Positions 54,568-64,000 of a stretch of 64,000 bases of DNA are shown piece after piece. A program made the position numbers and the translations under genes. Numbering within the stretch: the first letter of the stretch is position 1; the number at the start of each line of letters is the position of its first letter. The notes under the pieces are model-generated. The model did no database searches, had not been told where the DNA came from, and saw only the letters and a list, made by a program, of their open reading frames with translations. This stretch comes from Steroidobacter sp. (lineage in GTDB: Bacteria; Pseudomonadota; Gammaproteobacteria; Steroidobacterales; Steroidobacteraceae), in assembly GCA_025929585.1 (NCBI GenBank), contig JAICPY010000004.1, positions 31,830-95,829 of the forward strand, read 5' to 3'.

Positions 54568-54652
54568 GGCGCACCTCGTTTGGAACGTTCGCAGCGTATG
54601 TAACCGGCCTGTGCGATCTGGTTCCCCATCGCATGAGGATTCTGCCGCGTCG

Positions 54653-55435
54653 CTACGGGACTATGCCGAATCGATACAGGAGGGTGACAGCAATTCGTTC
54701 ACCGGCTGCTCGGGTACTGAAGATGCGCTCTGCCGTGTCATCCGCGCCGAGCACCGCTAGATGCAGTTCGATCGGCGAGAAGTTCGCCGAAAGGGTCGCA
54801 CCCCAATAGTCATAGTCATCCGCATAAATCTCTTCCAATACGTATCGGCCTACGCCGACCGAGACCGACCAGCGCGTTGAGAGGGCATGACGTGCCGATA
54901 CTTCGAGCGCCCACGTATCGCCTGTCGAGATTCCGGGCGTTGAAGCGATCGATTCTGTGTTCGGCGAAAAGGTAGCGGAGAAGAATACTGTGCTGCGAAC
55001 GCCCAACGTCGCGGTGAACTCATCACGATCGTATTCAGCGACGCGCGGATCGTCGGGGTACATGTAATGCGTGTAGCGTAAGTCAGCCGAGACCCATTCA
55101 TTGAAACCGTGCTGATATCCGGCCCACAGATCGACTTCTGCCGCCGGGCTTGGACCCGGGTTGGGATTGGTTGTCGAGACAAACGTGCCCACATATGCCC
55201 CGACCGGGAACTCAACATCCAAACTTGCCTGTAAGGCCGGATCGCCGCGCGTATACGACAGTCCTCTAAAAACGAAGTCTGAGGTTGCGCCGATCGATCC
55301 CGTGACGCTTGTTTGCGCGAGTGCAGCAGGAGCCAAGAGCAAGCTTACGCATGCACCGACGCACGCGAGACAGCAACGTAGATATATAGAGAGTCGTTGC
55401 ATAGGCGGCCGTGCCATCGTTCTTGTGAGCGCCAA
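54653..55435 (-). CDS. TorF-like putative outer-membrane porin
   Basis: Signal peptide; SVTGSIGATSDFVFRGLSYTRGDPALQASLDVEFPVGAYVGTFVSTTN. Confidence 0.75.
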   Translation of the reverse strand: MALTRTMARPPMQRLSIYLRCCLACVGACVSLLLAPAALAQTSVTGSIGATSDFVFRGLSYTRGDPALQASLDVEFPVGAYVGTFVSTTNPNPGPSPAAEVDLWAGYQHGFNEWVSADLRYTHYMYPDDPRVAEYDRDEFTATLGVRSTVFFSATFSPNTESIASTPGISTGDTWALEVSARHALSTRWSVSVGVGRYVLEEIYADDYDYWGATLSANFSPIELHLAVLGADDTAERIFSTRAAGERIAVTLLYRFGIVP

Positions 55436-55530
55436 ATACTAACAGCTCACGCTCCCATCTCCGAGCACGCCGATGCGCCATGCATGTAAAGAATTGCTCG
55501 CGCTCCTCGTCGCAGCGCAAACCGGTGCGT

Positions 55531-55890
55531 TCATCGACCTCCAGTTGTGAGCGCGAACGACAATTGGTCTTTCTCTGCGATCCCTAGTTTTTGGACTACT
55601 CCCGCGTGCAGCTCGCAAGCCGTACGAGCACCTGCAGCGACCGCGATTCTGCCGGGCTCCAGATGCTCCACGACTCGGATAACCGCGCCATCGAAATCGC
55701 AGAAGATGACGTCGATCGAATAGCGCATGCCAAAAGTGTGGACACTCGCGCACGGAGAAATCCACAGTGCCTCGGACGCACCCAAATCCGGACGACCCAG
55801 CAGGCCGCGCGCTCGCTCAATGAACGTCGTGCAGCGGGCAACGTTGACACTGCAGGGCTCTCCATTGACTACCAACACGCCACGTTGCAT
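55531..55890 (-). CDS. DUF192 family protein (second copy)
   Basis: ERARGLLGRPDLGASEALWISPCASVHTFGMRYSIDVIFCDFDGAVIRVVEHLEPGR. Confidence 0.8.
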   Translation of the reverse strand: MQRGVLVVNGEPCSVNVARCTTFIERARGLLGRPDLGASEALWISPCASVHTFGMRYSIDVIFCDFDGAVIRVVEHLEPGRIAVAAGARTACELHAGVVQKLGIAEKDQLSFALTTGGR

Positions 55891-55966
55891 TACGACTCCC
55901 TTCTTAGAACGTCACTGCGATCATATCCGTGGCCGTGAACGTTCGTGCGCCAGCACGAGCGGCCAT

Positions 55967-56251
55967 TTAGTTAGAAGGCATCGATCGATCTTCAGAGTTC
56001 GTTTGCTCCGTAACGAGACGAGACGGATCGCGTACTTGCGCTGAGTTGCCCCGATTTCCTGAGCGCTGAGGGGGCATCGATTTGATTTGCGCGGCGGGCT
56101 CATCCCCAGAAGTGGCGACAGGGCGTTCAGGTAGCCGCCATGCATCGTCGAATGCAGCGTACAAACCTACGGCGCCGCTCGCGATCAGCGACACGATGAC
56201 GATGTACTCGGTCATCCCTTGGCCTCTAATGCCTCGACAAAGCGAACTCAT
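55967..56251 (-). CDS. Orphan Flp-type pilin-like protein
   Basis: RGIRG|QGMTEYIVIVSLIASGAVGLYAAFDDAWR prepilin motif. Confidence 0.72.
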   Translation of the reverse strand: MSSLCRGIRGQGMTEYIVIVSLIASGAVGLYAAFDDAWRLPERPVATSGDEPAAQIKSMPPQRSGNRGNSAQVRDPSRLVTEQTNSEDRSMPSN

Positions 56252-56379
56252 GACTGGACTCCTCCTATGCAACCCGACACCAGACACCCGCGTGGATTCT
56301 CCAAACGTTCAGTGCATGAGTTGCGCAAGCCGCGGAGTTGGTTTCAGTCGCGCACGTGTAGGACTTTCGTGATGCAAGC

Positions 56380-56403
56380 CGTGCAAATGATCCGGTTTGC
56401 ACG
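56380..56403. promoter_or_regulatory. Operator-like inverted repeat CGTGCAAA-tgatccgg-TTTGCACG
   Basis: Perfect 8-bp arms, 8-bp spacer, in divergent flp-like/GH3 intergenic region. Confidence 0.55.
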
Positions 56404-56435
56404 CGCGGGCGGTCGACCAGTAGGCTTAGCGCCTC

Positions 56436-58769
56436 GTGTCAGCATTCATGTCTAAGCACCAACGGTTACCTCCTCGCATGCAACGTTACGACCAAGAGCA
56501 CTCTTCGTTGAGCTCATTTCCGATGTTCGTGTCCATCGTACTGAGCGCTCTTATTGCGCAACCCGTGTTCGCTCAGGAGGCAGACAAGGTGAAGAACCAG
56601 GAGGCATACATCGATGGCTTGATCGAACGCATGACGCTCGAAGAAAAGGCTGGGCAACTCACGACGTATGGCGATGAAATTCGTTTGTTGAATCCGGACA
56701 TCAATCCGGACGTCAACCGCCGCAAGGGCGAGGATTTGATCAAAGAAGTGCGGGCGGGTCGCGTCGGCTCGCTATTCAATGGACGGGGAGTGAAAGGGGG
56801 CCGCCTGGCGCAAAGCGCCGCGCTTCAATCTCGTCTAAAAATTCCGTTGTTGTTCGGTGCGGATGTGATTCACGGATATCGAACCGTGTTTCCAGTTCCC
56901 TTGGCGGAGGCGGCGAGCTTCGAGCCGCAGCTGGCAGAGCGCACGGCGCGGGTCACGGCGATCGAAGCGACGGCGGCTGGGTTGCATTGGAACTTCGCCC
57001 CGATGGTCGACATCGCGCGTGATCAGCGTTGGGGTCGAGTCGTAGAAGGATCGGGAGAAGATGTCTATCTAGGCAAATTGTTCGCGGCTGCGCGTGTCCG
57101 GGGCTACCAAGGTGAAAACTTAGCGAACGAGGATTCTATGCTCGCGACGCCGAAGCATTTCGCCGCGTACGGCGCGGTTTCCGGGGGGATGGACTACAAC
57201 ACTGTCGACATCTCACCCCAGACGCTGCGCGAAGTGCATTTGCCTCCGTTCAAAGCAGCATTCGATGCGGGCGCACTTTCTACTATGAGCTCCTTCAATG
57301 AGATCAACGGCGTGCCGGCTTCGGCCAACCGCGAGCTACTCACCGACATCTTGCGCGGCGAATGGGGATTCAAGGGATTCGTGGTCTCCGATTACACCGC
57401 GGATATGGAATTGATCGCTCATGGTTACGCTGCAAATGAGCGCGAAGCAACGAAGCTTGCGTTTCTCGCGGGGGTCGACATGAGTATGCAAAGCGGCTTC
57501 TACATCAAACATCTGCCTGCGTTAGTCAAAGCGGGTGAAGTGCCGATGGCAGCGCTGGATGATTCCGTGCGCCGCGTGCTGCGCTTGAAAGCCGCACTCG
57601 GGCTTTTCGACAATCCATATCGTTCGCTCGATTCCGAGCGTGAGGCTGCCGACATAGGCAAGCCAGAGCATCGGGCGCTCGCACGTGATGCCGCGCGCAG
57701 ATCCATCGTCTTGCTGCGCAACGTCAACGATGTGTTGCCGCTGAACAAAACTTCGAAGATTGCGCTGATCGGTCCGTTTGCCGAGGATCGCCATCACCTG
57801 CATGGCCCCTGGACGTTGTTCGCAGATGCAAAGGAGGCGATTACGGTCGCCGCAGGAATTCGCGCTGCTCTGGCCGACGCGTCGCAGCTGGAGATCGTGC
57901 AAGGATCGAACGTGGAGAAACCCATCAAGGGCGGCATCGATGCAGCTGTGGAAGCTGCGAATCGAGCCGACGTCGTCGTCCTTGCGATCGGCGAGATTCA
58001 CGAGATGTCCGGCGAAGCGCAGTCGCGTACCGACATTGTTGTGCCTGCCGCACAGCAGGTGTTGGCCGAAGCAATCGCAGCGACCGGTAAACCTATGATC
58101 GTGCTGCTGCGCAATGGCCGCGCACTTGCGCTGCAAGGAGCAGTGCGAGATGCCGATGCGATATTGGTAACTTGGTTCTTAGGCTCCGAGATGGGCAATG
58201 GCATTGCCGATGTCTTGTTCGGCGATTACAACCCCTCCGGCCACTTGCCCGTGAGTTTTCCGCTGGAGTCCGGACAGCAACCCTATTACTACAACCATAA
58301 ATCAACGGGGCGCCCGTTCATCCGCGGCGAAGCACCCGAATTCAAAGCACGTTATCGCGAGGCACCTAACGAGGCGCTCTATTCCTTTGGCCACGGCCTG
58401 AGCTATTCGAAATTCAAATACGATCCTGTGAAGCTGAGCTCGAAGCGAATGGCTTGGGATGGATCGATTACGGTCAGTACACGCATCACGAACACCAGCT
58501 CTCGTGCCGGTGAAGAAGTCGCGCAATTGTATGTTCGCGATCGAGTTGCGAGCTCTACTCGACCGGTACGCGAGTTGAAAGGCTTCAAGAAGATCAGGCT
58601 CGATCCCGGGCAAAGCGAGCAGGTGAGCTTCACGCTGACGCGCGCTGATCTGCAGTTCGTGGGCGCGGATCTGCAATGGATTGCCGAGCCGGGCGCATTC
58701 GATGTTTGGATCGCGCCATCATCGGTTCAAGGCACGCGTGAATCGTTTGAACTGGAACGCGCGAAGTGA
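56436..58769 (+). CDS. Glycoside hydrolase family 3 beta-glucosidase (BglX-like)
   Basis: IPLLFGADVIHGYRTVFPVPLAEAASFEPQLAERTARV; GFKGFVVSDYTADMELI; C-terminal Fn3-like domain; alternative ATG at 56448. Confidence 0.9.
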   Translation: MSAFMSKHQRLPPRMQRYDQEHSSLSSFPMFVSIVLSALIAQPVFAQEADKVKNQEAYIDGLIERMTLEEKAGQLTTYGDEIRLLNPDINPDVNRRKGEDLIKEVRAGRVGSLFNGRGVKGGRLAQSAALQSRLKIPLLFGADVIHGYRTVFPVPLAEAASFEPQLAERTARVTAIEATAAGLHWNFAPMVDIARDQRWGRVVEGSGEDVYLGKLFAAARVRGYQGENLANEDSMLATPKHFAAYGAVSGGMDYNTVDISPQTLREVHLPPFKAAFDAGALSTMSSFNEINGVPASANRELLTDILRGEWGFKGFVVSDYTADMELIAHGYAANEREATKLAFLAGVDMSMQSGFYIKHLPALVKAGEVPMAALDDSVRRVLRLKAALGLFDNPYRSLDSEREAADIGKPEHRALARDAARRSIVLLRNVNDVLPLNKTSKIALIGPFAEDRHHLHGPWTLFADAKEAITVAAGIRAALADASQLEIVQGSNVEKPIKGGIDAAVEAANRADVVVLAIGEIHEMSGEAQSRTDIVVPAAQQVLAEAIAATGKPMIVLLRNGRALALQGAVRDADAILVTWFLGSEMGNGIADVLFGDYNPSGHLPVSFPLESGQQPYYYNHKSTGRPFIRGEAPEFKARYREAPNEALYSFGHGLSYSKFKYDPVKLSSKRMAWDGSITVSTRITNTSSRAGEEVAQLYVRDRVASSTRPVRELKGFKKIRLDPGQSEQVSFTLTRADLQFVGADLQWIAEPGAFDVWIAPSSVQGTRESFELERAK

Positions 58770-58849
58770 TGAGGTGATGACGACAGAGATGCGAAAGAAG
58801 TCGTAAGCATGACATCATCATGATCTCTCAGGGCGCACAGACTATCTAT

Positions 58850-60946
58850 CTAAGCCCAGAAATCTCGGAGCTTCGCGGCGACATCGATGCGAGCGGATGA
58901 TGCACTCGTGGTCGCGGAGGCGGAAGGCATTGAAGGCCATCCTCTTTGCTCGAAGTAAGCGAGCAAAGCAGCGCTCATGAAGCGGCTGCGAGCGCCGTAA
59001 ACATGCGCATCGCCGGTTCGCTGTTGTTGAGTAATGTAGTACTTGAGCGGCGCAATGAGCTGCAAATCTTCTTTTGCGCGTGTCATCGCAACGTACAACA
59101 ATCGTCGCTCTTCTTCTATCAAGTCCGGCCGGCCGGTCGCGTGCTCGTTCGGGAAGTTGCCATCGGCCACATTGAGTACGTAAACCGAATCCCATTCCTG
59201 CCCCTTGGCGGAATGCACGGTCGACAGAATTAGATAGTCCTCATCTTTGAGAGGATCGCCTGCCAAATCACCTGCAGCTTGCGGAGGGTCCAAGGTCATC
59301 TCGGTTATGAATTGCTCTCGATTCGAAAACTGACTCGCCAGGCGCTGTAATTGTTCGATGTCGCCGGCGCGAACGTGCGCGGCATCGTAGATCCGCTCGA
59401 GCTGTGGTCGATACCAGGCATGAACCTGCTCGAGCTGACCCACCCATTCACGCGAAGCAGCTAATGTGTGCAATAACCGCATCAGTGATTGCCAGTCCTC
59501 GCTTGCCGCAATGGGCATTTGATACTGCGCAAGAGTCGACCATGCATAGCCGCTCGCCTCGAACACCTTCATGCAACGATCCGCATTCGAAGGTCCGACA
59601 CCGGGCAATAGCTGCAGCACCCTGAATCCTGCGATTCGGTTGCGTGGGTTATCCGCCCAACGCAGCACAGCCAACACGTCCTTGACGTGCGCCGCTTCGA
59701 GAAACTTGAGACCGCCATACTTCACGTATGGGATGTTTCGTCGCACGAGCTCGAGCTCCAGCGCATCGCTGTGATGTGAATTTCTGACGAGCACGGCTTG
59801 TCGTCGCAAGAGTGTCCCTTGCTCGCGTGCGGAGAGGACTTGCTCAACGACATATAGGGCTTGCGCTTGGTCATCTTGGACCGTGACGTAGAGCGGTTTG
59901 CGCTGGGAAAGGCGATCCGAGCGAAGTTGCTTTTGATATTGTCGAGTGCTATCGAGCATCAAGGCGTTCGCGGCATTCAGAATCGGCTGAACCGATCGAT
60001 AGTTGTGCTCGAGCGCGATGATGGTTGCGGGCGGATCGAAGCGGCTTGGAAACTGCAAGATGTTCTCGACGCTCGCCGCTCGAAACGAATAGATCGCTTG
60101 CGCATCATCGCCGACGACGCACAGCCCGGCGCCGGTCGGCTTGAGCGCGAAAACAATCTCCGCTTGCAAAGTATTCGTGTCTTGGAATTCATCGATCAAT
60201 ATGTGGCTGTAGCGCGCACCCACTTCGCTCGCCAATGCCGGCTCCTGTACGAGGATGTGCCAATACAGCAGCAAGTCGTCGTAATCCAATAGCTGCTGGC
60301 TTTGCTTGATCTCGACATAGCGCCGAAACAAACGAGTCAGTTCCTCTGACCAGTCGGTACACCACGGAAAGGCTTCATCCAAAGTGTCCTGTAACGATCG
60401 CCGGCTGTTCACACGGTGCGAATAGATCGCAAGACAAGTGTCCTTGCGCGGAAAACGTTTGTCCTTCTTCGATAGTCCGAGCTCTTGGCGCACGAGATCC
60501 ATCAGGTCCGCGGCATCGCCTCGATCCAAGACACTGAAAGAAGGATCGAGCCCCACCACGTGTGCGTATTCGCGCAGCAGGCGATTGCCCACCGAGTGAA
60601 ATGTGCCCGACCAGAGCGCACGTGCCGCGTTCAGATGGACGTTCGCTTCGGGATTCAACTGCAACGTCTCGGCGACAATGCGTTCAGCTCGCCTGAGCAT
60701 CTCCTGCGCCGCGCGTCGAGTGAACGTCAGCAACAGAATGCGTTCGGGTGGCACCCCGTTGATCAGCAAGTGCGCTACACGATGCGCGAGCGTATTGGTT
60801 TTTCCCGTGCCCGCACCCGCAATGATGAGCAACGGACCGGCTTCGAAACCTGAAGCACTGGTTCGTCCATAACTCGCGGCTTTCTGCTGCCGTTCGTTGA
60901 GGCGTCGATGAGGGCCGAGCTTGGATTCGTCGACTTGGGCGTTCAT
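58850..60946 (-). CDS. UvrD/Rep-family ATP-dependent helicase
   Basis: LLIIAGAGTGKTNTLAHRVAHLL; LLLTFTRRAAQEM; ILIDEFQDTNTLQ; TVHSAKGQEWDSVYVLNV; RRLLYVAMTRAKEDLQLI. Confidence 0.92.
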   Translation of the reverse strand: MNAQVDESKLGPHRRLNERQQKAASYGRTSASGFEAGPLLIIAGAGTGKTNTLAHRVAHLLINGVPPERILLLTFTRRAAQEMLRRAERIVAETLQLNPEANVHLNAARALWSGTFHSVGNRLLREYAHVVGLDPSFSVLDRGDAADLMDLVRQELGLSKKDKRFPRKDTCLAIYSHRVNSRRSLQDTLDEAFPWCTDWSEELTRLFRRYVEIKQSQQLLDYDDLLLYWHILVQEPALASEVGARYSHILIDEFQDTNTLQAEIVFALKPTGAGLCVVGDDAQAIYSFRAASVENILQFPSRFDPPATIIALEHNYRSVQPILNAANALMLDSTRQYQKQLRSDRLSQRKPLYVTVQDDQAQALYVVEQVLSAREQGTLLRRQAVLVRNSHHSDALELELVRRNIPYVKYGGLKFLEAAHVKDVLAVLRWADNPRNRIAGFRVLQLLPGVGPSNADRCMKVFEASGYAWSTLAQYQMPIAASEDWQSLMRLLHTLAASREWVGQLEQVHAWYRPQLERIYDAAHVRAGDIEQLQRLASQFSNREQFITEMTLDPPQAAGDLAGDPLKDEDYLILSTVHSAKGQEWDSVYVLNVADGNFPNEHATGRPDLIEEERRLLYVAMTRAKEDLQLIAPLKYYITQQQRTGDAHVYGARSRFMSAALLAYFEQRGWPSMPSASATTSASSARIDVAAKLRDFWA

Positions 60947-61075
60947 GGCACATCGGATTGGGTTGATCTGCGGATAATGGCCCAAAACTGTATATAAAAA
61001 CAGAAGACGCGATCATCGCGTGGAACGCAGCTCGCGGAGCGAACGTTTGGTCGCAGGGTATTTCGAGAGGTTTGA

Positions 61076-61228
61076 ATGAAGGCGCTGTTCTGGATCGGTC
61101 TTGCGCTGGTGATTTGCTGGGGCGTTCTTTGGCTCGGCATCAAGATCGCCGTTGGCGCCATCCATCTGTTGTTGCTGCTGGGTGTGATCCTGATCGGTTG
61201 GGGGCTGCTTCGACGCGGAGCTTCATGA
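61076..61228 (+). CDS. 50-aa two-TM membrane protein
   Basis: Translated by hand: MKALFWIGLALVICWGVLWLGIKIAVGAIHLLLLLGVILIGWGLLRRGAS; 4-nt overlap with the topoisomerase gene. Confidence 0.65.
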   Translation: MKALFWIGLALVICWGVLWLGIKIAVGAIHLLLLLGVILIGWGLLRRGAS

Positions 61229-62307
61229 GCAGCACAGCTAGCGAACTCTCGCCGACGCTCGTTCAAGCGAAGCGGCATGCACGCAAGAGCCGTCTAGTGT
61301 ACGTGTCCGACACCGAGCCAGGCATTCGCCGCAAACGCGCGGGAAAAGGTTTTCAATATCTGGGCCCGAACCGTCGTCCGATCACCCACCCTCGAACGCT
61401 GCAACGCATTCGTAGTCTGGCGATTCCGCCGGCATATACGGATGTGTGGATTTGCTCGAAAGACCGCGGACACCTTCAAGCAACCGGACGAGATGCTCGC
61501 GGGCGTAAGCAATATCGTTATCACGCGGACTGGCGCACGACTCGCGATGAAGGCAAGTTCTCCCGCATGGTTGAATTCGGTTCGCGCCTGCCGAGCCTGC
61601 GGCGAAACCTCAAGCGGGACCTAGCACTGCCTGGCCTACCGAAGAACAAAGTCCTCGCGCTGATCGTAACGTTATTGGATGAGACGCTGATCCGAGTCGG
61701 CAACGAGGAGTACGCACGCACGAACAATTCGTATGGCGTGACCACGTTGCGCGATCGCCATGCGAAGTTCAAAAGCGATGGGCGTGCGCTCTTGTGTTTT
61801 CGCGGCAAAGGCGGGCGCGAGCACGAGCTGCATTTGGACGACCGACGCCTGGCGCGCGTGATCAGGCGATGCCAACAATTACCAGGTCAGCAGCTCTTTC
61901 AATATCTCGACGATGAAGGCCGTCGTCAGGCAGTCGACTCTGGCATGGTCAACGAGTACTTGAGAGAGACGATGGGTGCCGAGAGTGGAGCGGTCGAAGG
62001 CTTTACGGCCAAAGACTTCCGGACCTGGGGTGCTACGGTTCGGGCGATAGCCTATCTCGCCACTCAGATTTGCGATGACGAAGTCACCGAGCGAGCGTAC
62101 AACCGCTGCATCGCCGCGACCGCCAAGGACGTCGCGAGCGCACTTGGGAATACTGCCGCCGTTTGCCGTAAGTCCTACATCAATCCTATTGTCTTCACGG
62201 CCTGGCGCTCACGATTGATCGAGCAAGTGGTTCCGCGAACAAGGCTTCCGCCTCGACGCCTGGAAAAGCTGACGTTGAAGGTTTTGAAGCGGGCCAAGCG
62301 GATGTGA
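61225..62307 (+). CDS. DNA topoisomerase IB (eukaryotic/poxvirus type)
   Basis: GFQYLGPNRRPITHPRTLQRIRSLAIPPAYTDVWICSKDRGHLQATGRDARGRKQYRYHADW; FTAKDFRTWGATV. Confidence 0.92.
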   Translation: MSSTASELSPTLVQAKRHARKSRLVYVSDTEPGIRRKRAGKGFQYLGPNRRPITHPRTLQRIRSLAIPPAYTDVWICSKDRGHLQATGRDARGRKQYRYHADWRTTRDEGKFSRMVEFGSRLPSLRRNLKRDLALPGLPKNKVLALIVTLLDETLIRVGNEEYARTNNSYGVTTLRDRHAKFKSDGRALLCFRGKGGREHELHLDDRRLARVIRRCQQLPGQQLFQYLDDEGRRQAVDSGMVNEYLRETMGAESGAVEGFTAKDFRTWGATVRAIAYLATQICDDEVTERAYNRCIAATAKDVASALGNTAAVCRKSYINPIVFTAWRSRLIEQVVPRTRLPPRRLEKLTLKVLKRAKRM

Positions 62308-62404
62308 GCTCCTGATTGCGCGCCTTATGTCTGCCTGCGGGCCTGGATTACGGATTTCCCAGGCAAGTTCGTTAGAATACGCGCCCTCCTGAAAAGGCAG
62401 TTCT

Positions 62405-64000
62405 ATGCGCTTCCCCGATCAATTCGACGTCATAGTCGTCGGCGGCGGTCACGCCGGCACCGAGGCGGCCCTTGCGGCCGCCCGGATGGGTTCGCGCACG
62501 CTGCTGCTGACTCAAAGCATCGAGACGCTCGGCCAGATGAGTTGCAATCCAGCCATCGGCGGGATCGGCAAAGGTCACTTGGTGAAGGAAATCGATGCGC
62601 TCGGCGGCGCGATGGCGTGGGCTGCCGATCGGGCAGGCATTCAGTTTCGCACCTTGAACGCAAGCAAGGGTCCGGCAGTGCGTGCCACCCGCGCTCAAGC
62701 AGATCGAATGCTGTACCGGCAGGCGGTACGCGGTCTGCTCGAGAACCAACCGAATCTCAGTCTGTTTCAACAAGAAGTGGCTGATCTGGTGCTCGAAGGC
62801 GAGGCTGTTCGAGGAGTCGTCACGCAAACGGGCATCGAATTTCGCGCGCGTGCGGTTGTGCTCACCGTCGGCACGTTCTTGGGCGGCAAGATTCACGTCG
62901 GGCTGACTCACTATCAAGGCGGGCGCGCGGGGGATCCGCCTTCGAATCGTCTGGCCGAAAAGCTGCGCGCTTTGCCCTTTCGAGTGGGTCGGCTCAAGAC
63001 TGGTACGCCACCGCGCATCGACGGGCGTTCGATCGACTACTCGCAGTTATTGGCGCAGCCGGGTGATGAACCCGTGCCGGTATTTTCTTATCTTGGTCGA
63101 CGCAGTGATCATCCGCGACAGATCGTCTGCCACATCACAGCGACGAACGAACGCACACACGAGATCATCCGAGCTGGATGCGATCGCTCGCCGATGTTCA
63201 CGGGCGTGATCGAGGGAATCGGTCCTCGCTACTGCCCATCCGTCGAAGACAAGATTCATCGATTTGCCGACAAGAGCTCGCATCAAATCTTCATCGAGCC
63301 GGAAGGGCTGAACACTCATGAGATCTACCCTAACGGCATCTCGACCAGCTTGCCGTTCGATGTGCAGTGGGCGCTCGTGCGCTCGATCAAGGGATTTGAG
63401 AAAGCGCACATCACGCGGCCGGGTTATGCGATCGAATACGATTATTTCGACCCGCGCGACCTGAAAGCCTCTCTCGAAACGAAATTTATCCAACGGCTGT
63501 TCTTCGCAGGTCAGATCAATGGCACAACCGGTTATGAAGAAGCCGGTGCGCAAGGCATTCTGGCTGGAATCAATGCGGCGCTGAGTGTGCAGGACCGGGG
63601 AACCTGGTCGCCACGTCGTGATGAAGCTTACATCGGTGTGCTCGTCGACGATCTGATTACTCGCGGCACGACCGAGCCTTATCGCATGTTCACGAGCCGC
63701 GCTGAGTACCGCTTGCTGCTGCGAGAAGACAATGCCGATTTTAGACTCACACCCAAGGGAAGGGAGTTGGGCGTCGTCGACGATGTGCGCTGGCGTTTCT
63801 TCGAATCCAAACGCGATGCGACGTCCGAAGAGCTCAAGCGCTTGGAGCAAGCCGTCGTACAGCCCCATGACGTGAACGAAGCCGAATCTACCGAGTTGCT
63901 CGGCACGACATTGACGAAGCCTGCTCATGCATTCGATCTATTGCGCAGGCCAGAAGTGTCCTACGCGGCACTGACGCGTATTTCGAAAGTCGGCAGCCCG
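62405..64000 (+). CDS. mnmG: tRNA uridine-5-carboxymethylaminomethyl modification enzyme MnmG (truncated by window end; absent from ORF track)
   Basis: Translated by hand: [68 protein letters not shown]...; frame open to the edge. Confidence 0.97.
   Translation, partial: MRFPDQFDVIVVGGGHAGTEAALAAARMGSRTLLLTQSIETLGQMSCNPAIGGIGKGHLVKEIDALGGAMAWAADRAGIQFRTLNASKGPAVRATRAQADRMLYRQAVRGLLENQPNLSLFQQEVADLVLEGEAVRGVVTQTGIEFRARAVVLTVGTFLGGKIHVGLTHYQGGRAGDPPSNRLAEKLRALPFRVGRLKTGTPPRIDGRSIDYSQLLAQPGDEPVPVFSYLGRRSDHPRQIVCHITATNERTHEIIRAGCDRSPMFTGVIEGIGPRYCPSVEDKIHRFADKSSHQIFIEPEGLNTHEIYPNGISTSLPFDVQWALVRSIKGFEKAHITRPGYAIEYDYFDPRDLKASLETKFIQRLFFAGQINGTTGYEEAGAQGILAGINAALSVQDRGTWSPRRDEAYIGVLVDDLITRGTTEPYRMFTSRAEYRLLLREDNADFRLTPKGRELGVVDDVRWRFFESKRDATSEELKRLEQAVVQPHDVNEAESTELLGTTLTKPAHAFDLLRRPEVSYAALTRISKVGSP

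Noticed and set aside
63047-63928. 293-aa minus-strand ORF at the window end
   Set aside because: Antisense to mnmG, whose + frame is open from 62405 to 64000 and matches MnmG throughout.

Overview
The window looks like a chromosomal origin region of a gammaproteobacterium, probably related to Xanthomonadales/Steroidobacter (lineage inferred from gene order and protein families only). Bases 1-39136 are mostly core genes: PBP1B C-terminus, dtd, tatABC, peptide transport and peptidase genes, ctpA/envC, grxC-secB-gpsA, ntrBC-glnA, glyQS, plsC, gyrB-recF-dnaN-dnaA, rpmH-rnpA-yidD-yidC-mnmE. An AT-rich dnaA-dnaN gap with DnaA boxes and two parS-like sites in recF support an origin/partition zone. 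About 23 kb of accessory DNA separates mnmE from mnmG, which are usually adjacent. This block holds a compact Tad/Flp pilus locus with a structured leader RNA candidate, an FHA-CpaF fusion and a 48-aa Flp-like prepilin. It also holds an ECF sigma / anti-sigma / subtilase module in which the anti-sigma factor appears to carry a subtilase-propeptide-like domain, an orphan Flp pilin paired with a second DUF192 gene, a GH3 glucosidase, a UvrD-like helicase and a topoisomerase IB. I found no rRNA, tRNA, CRISPR array, transposase or integrase by eye. All family calls come from reading motifs, with no database search.
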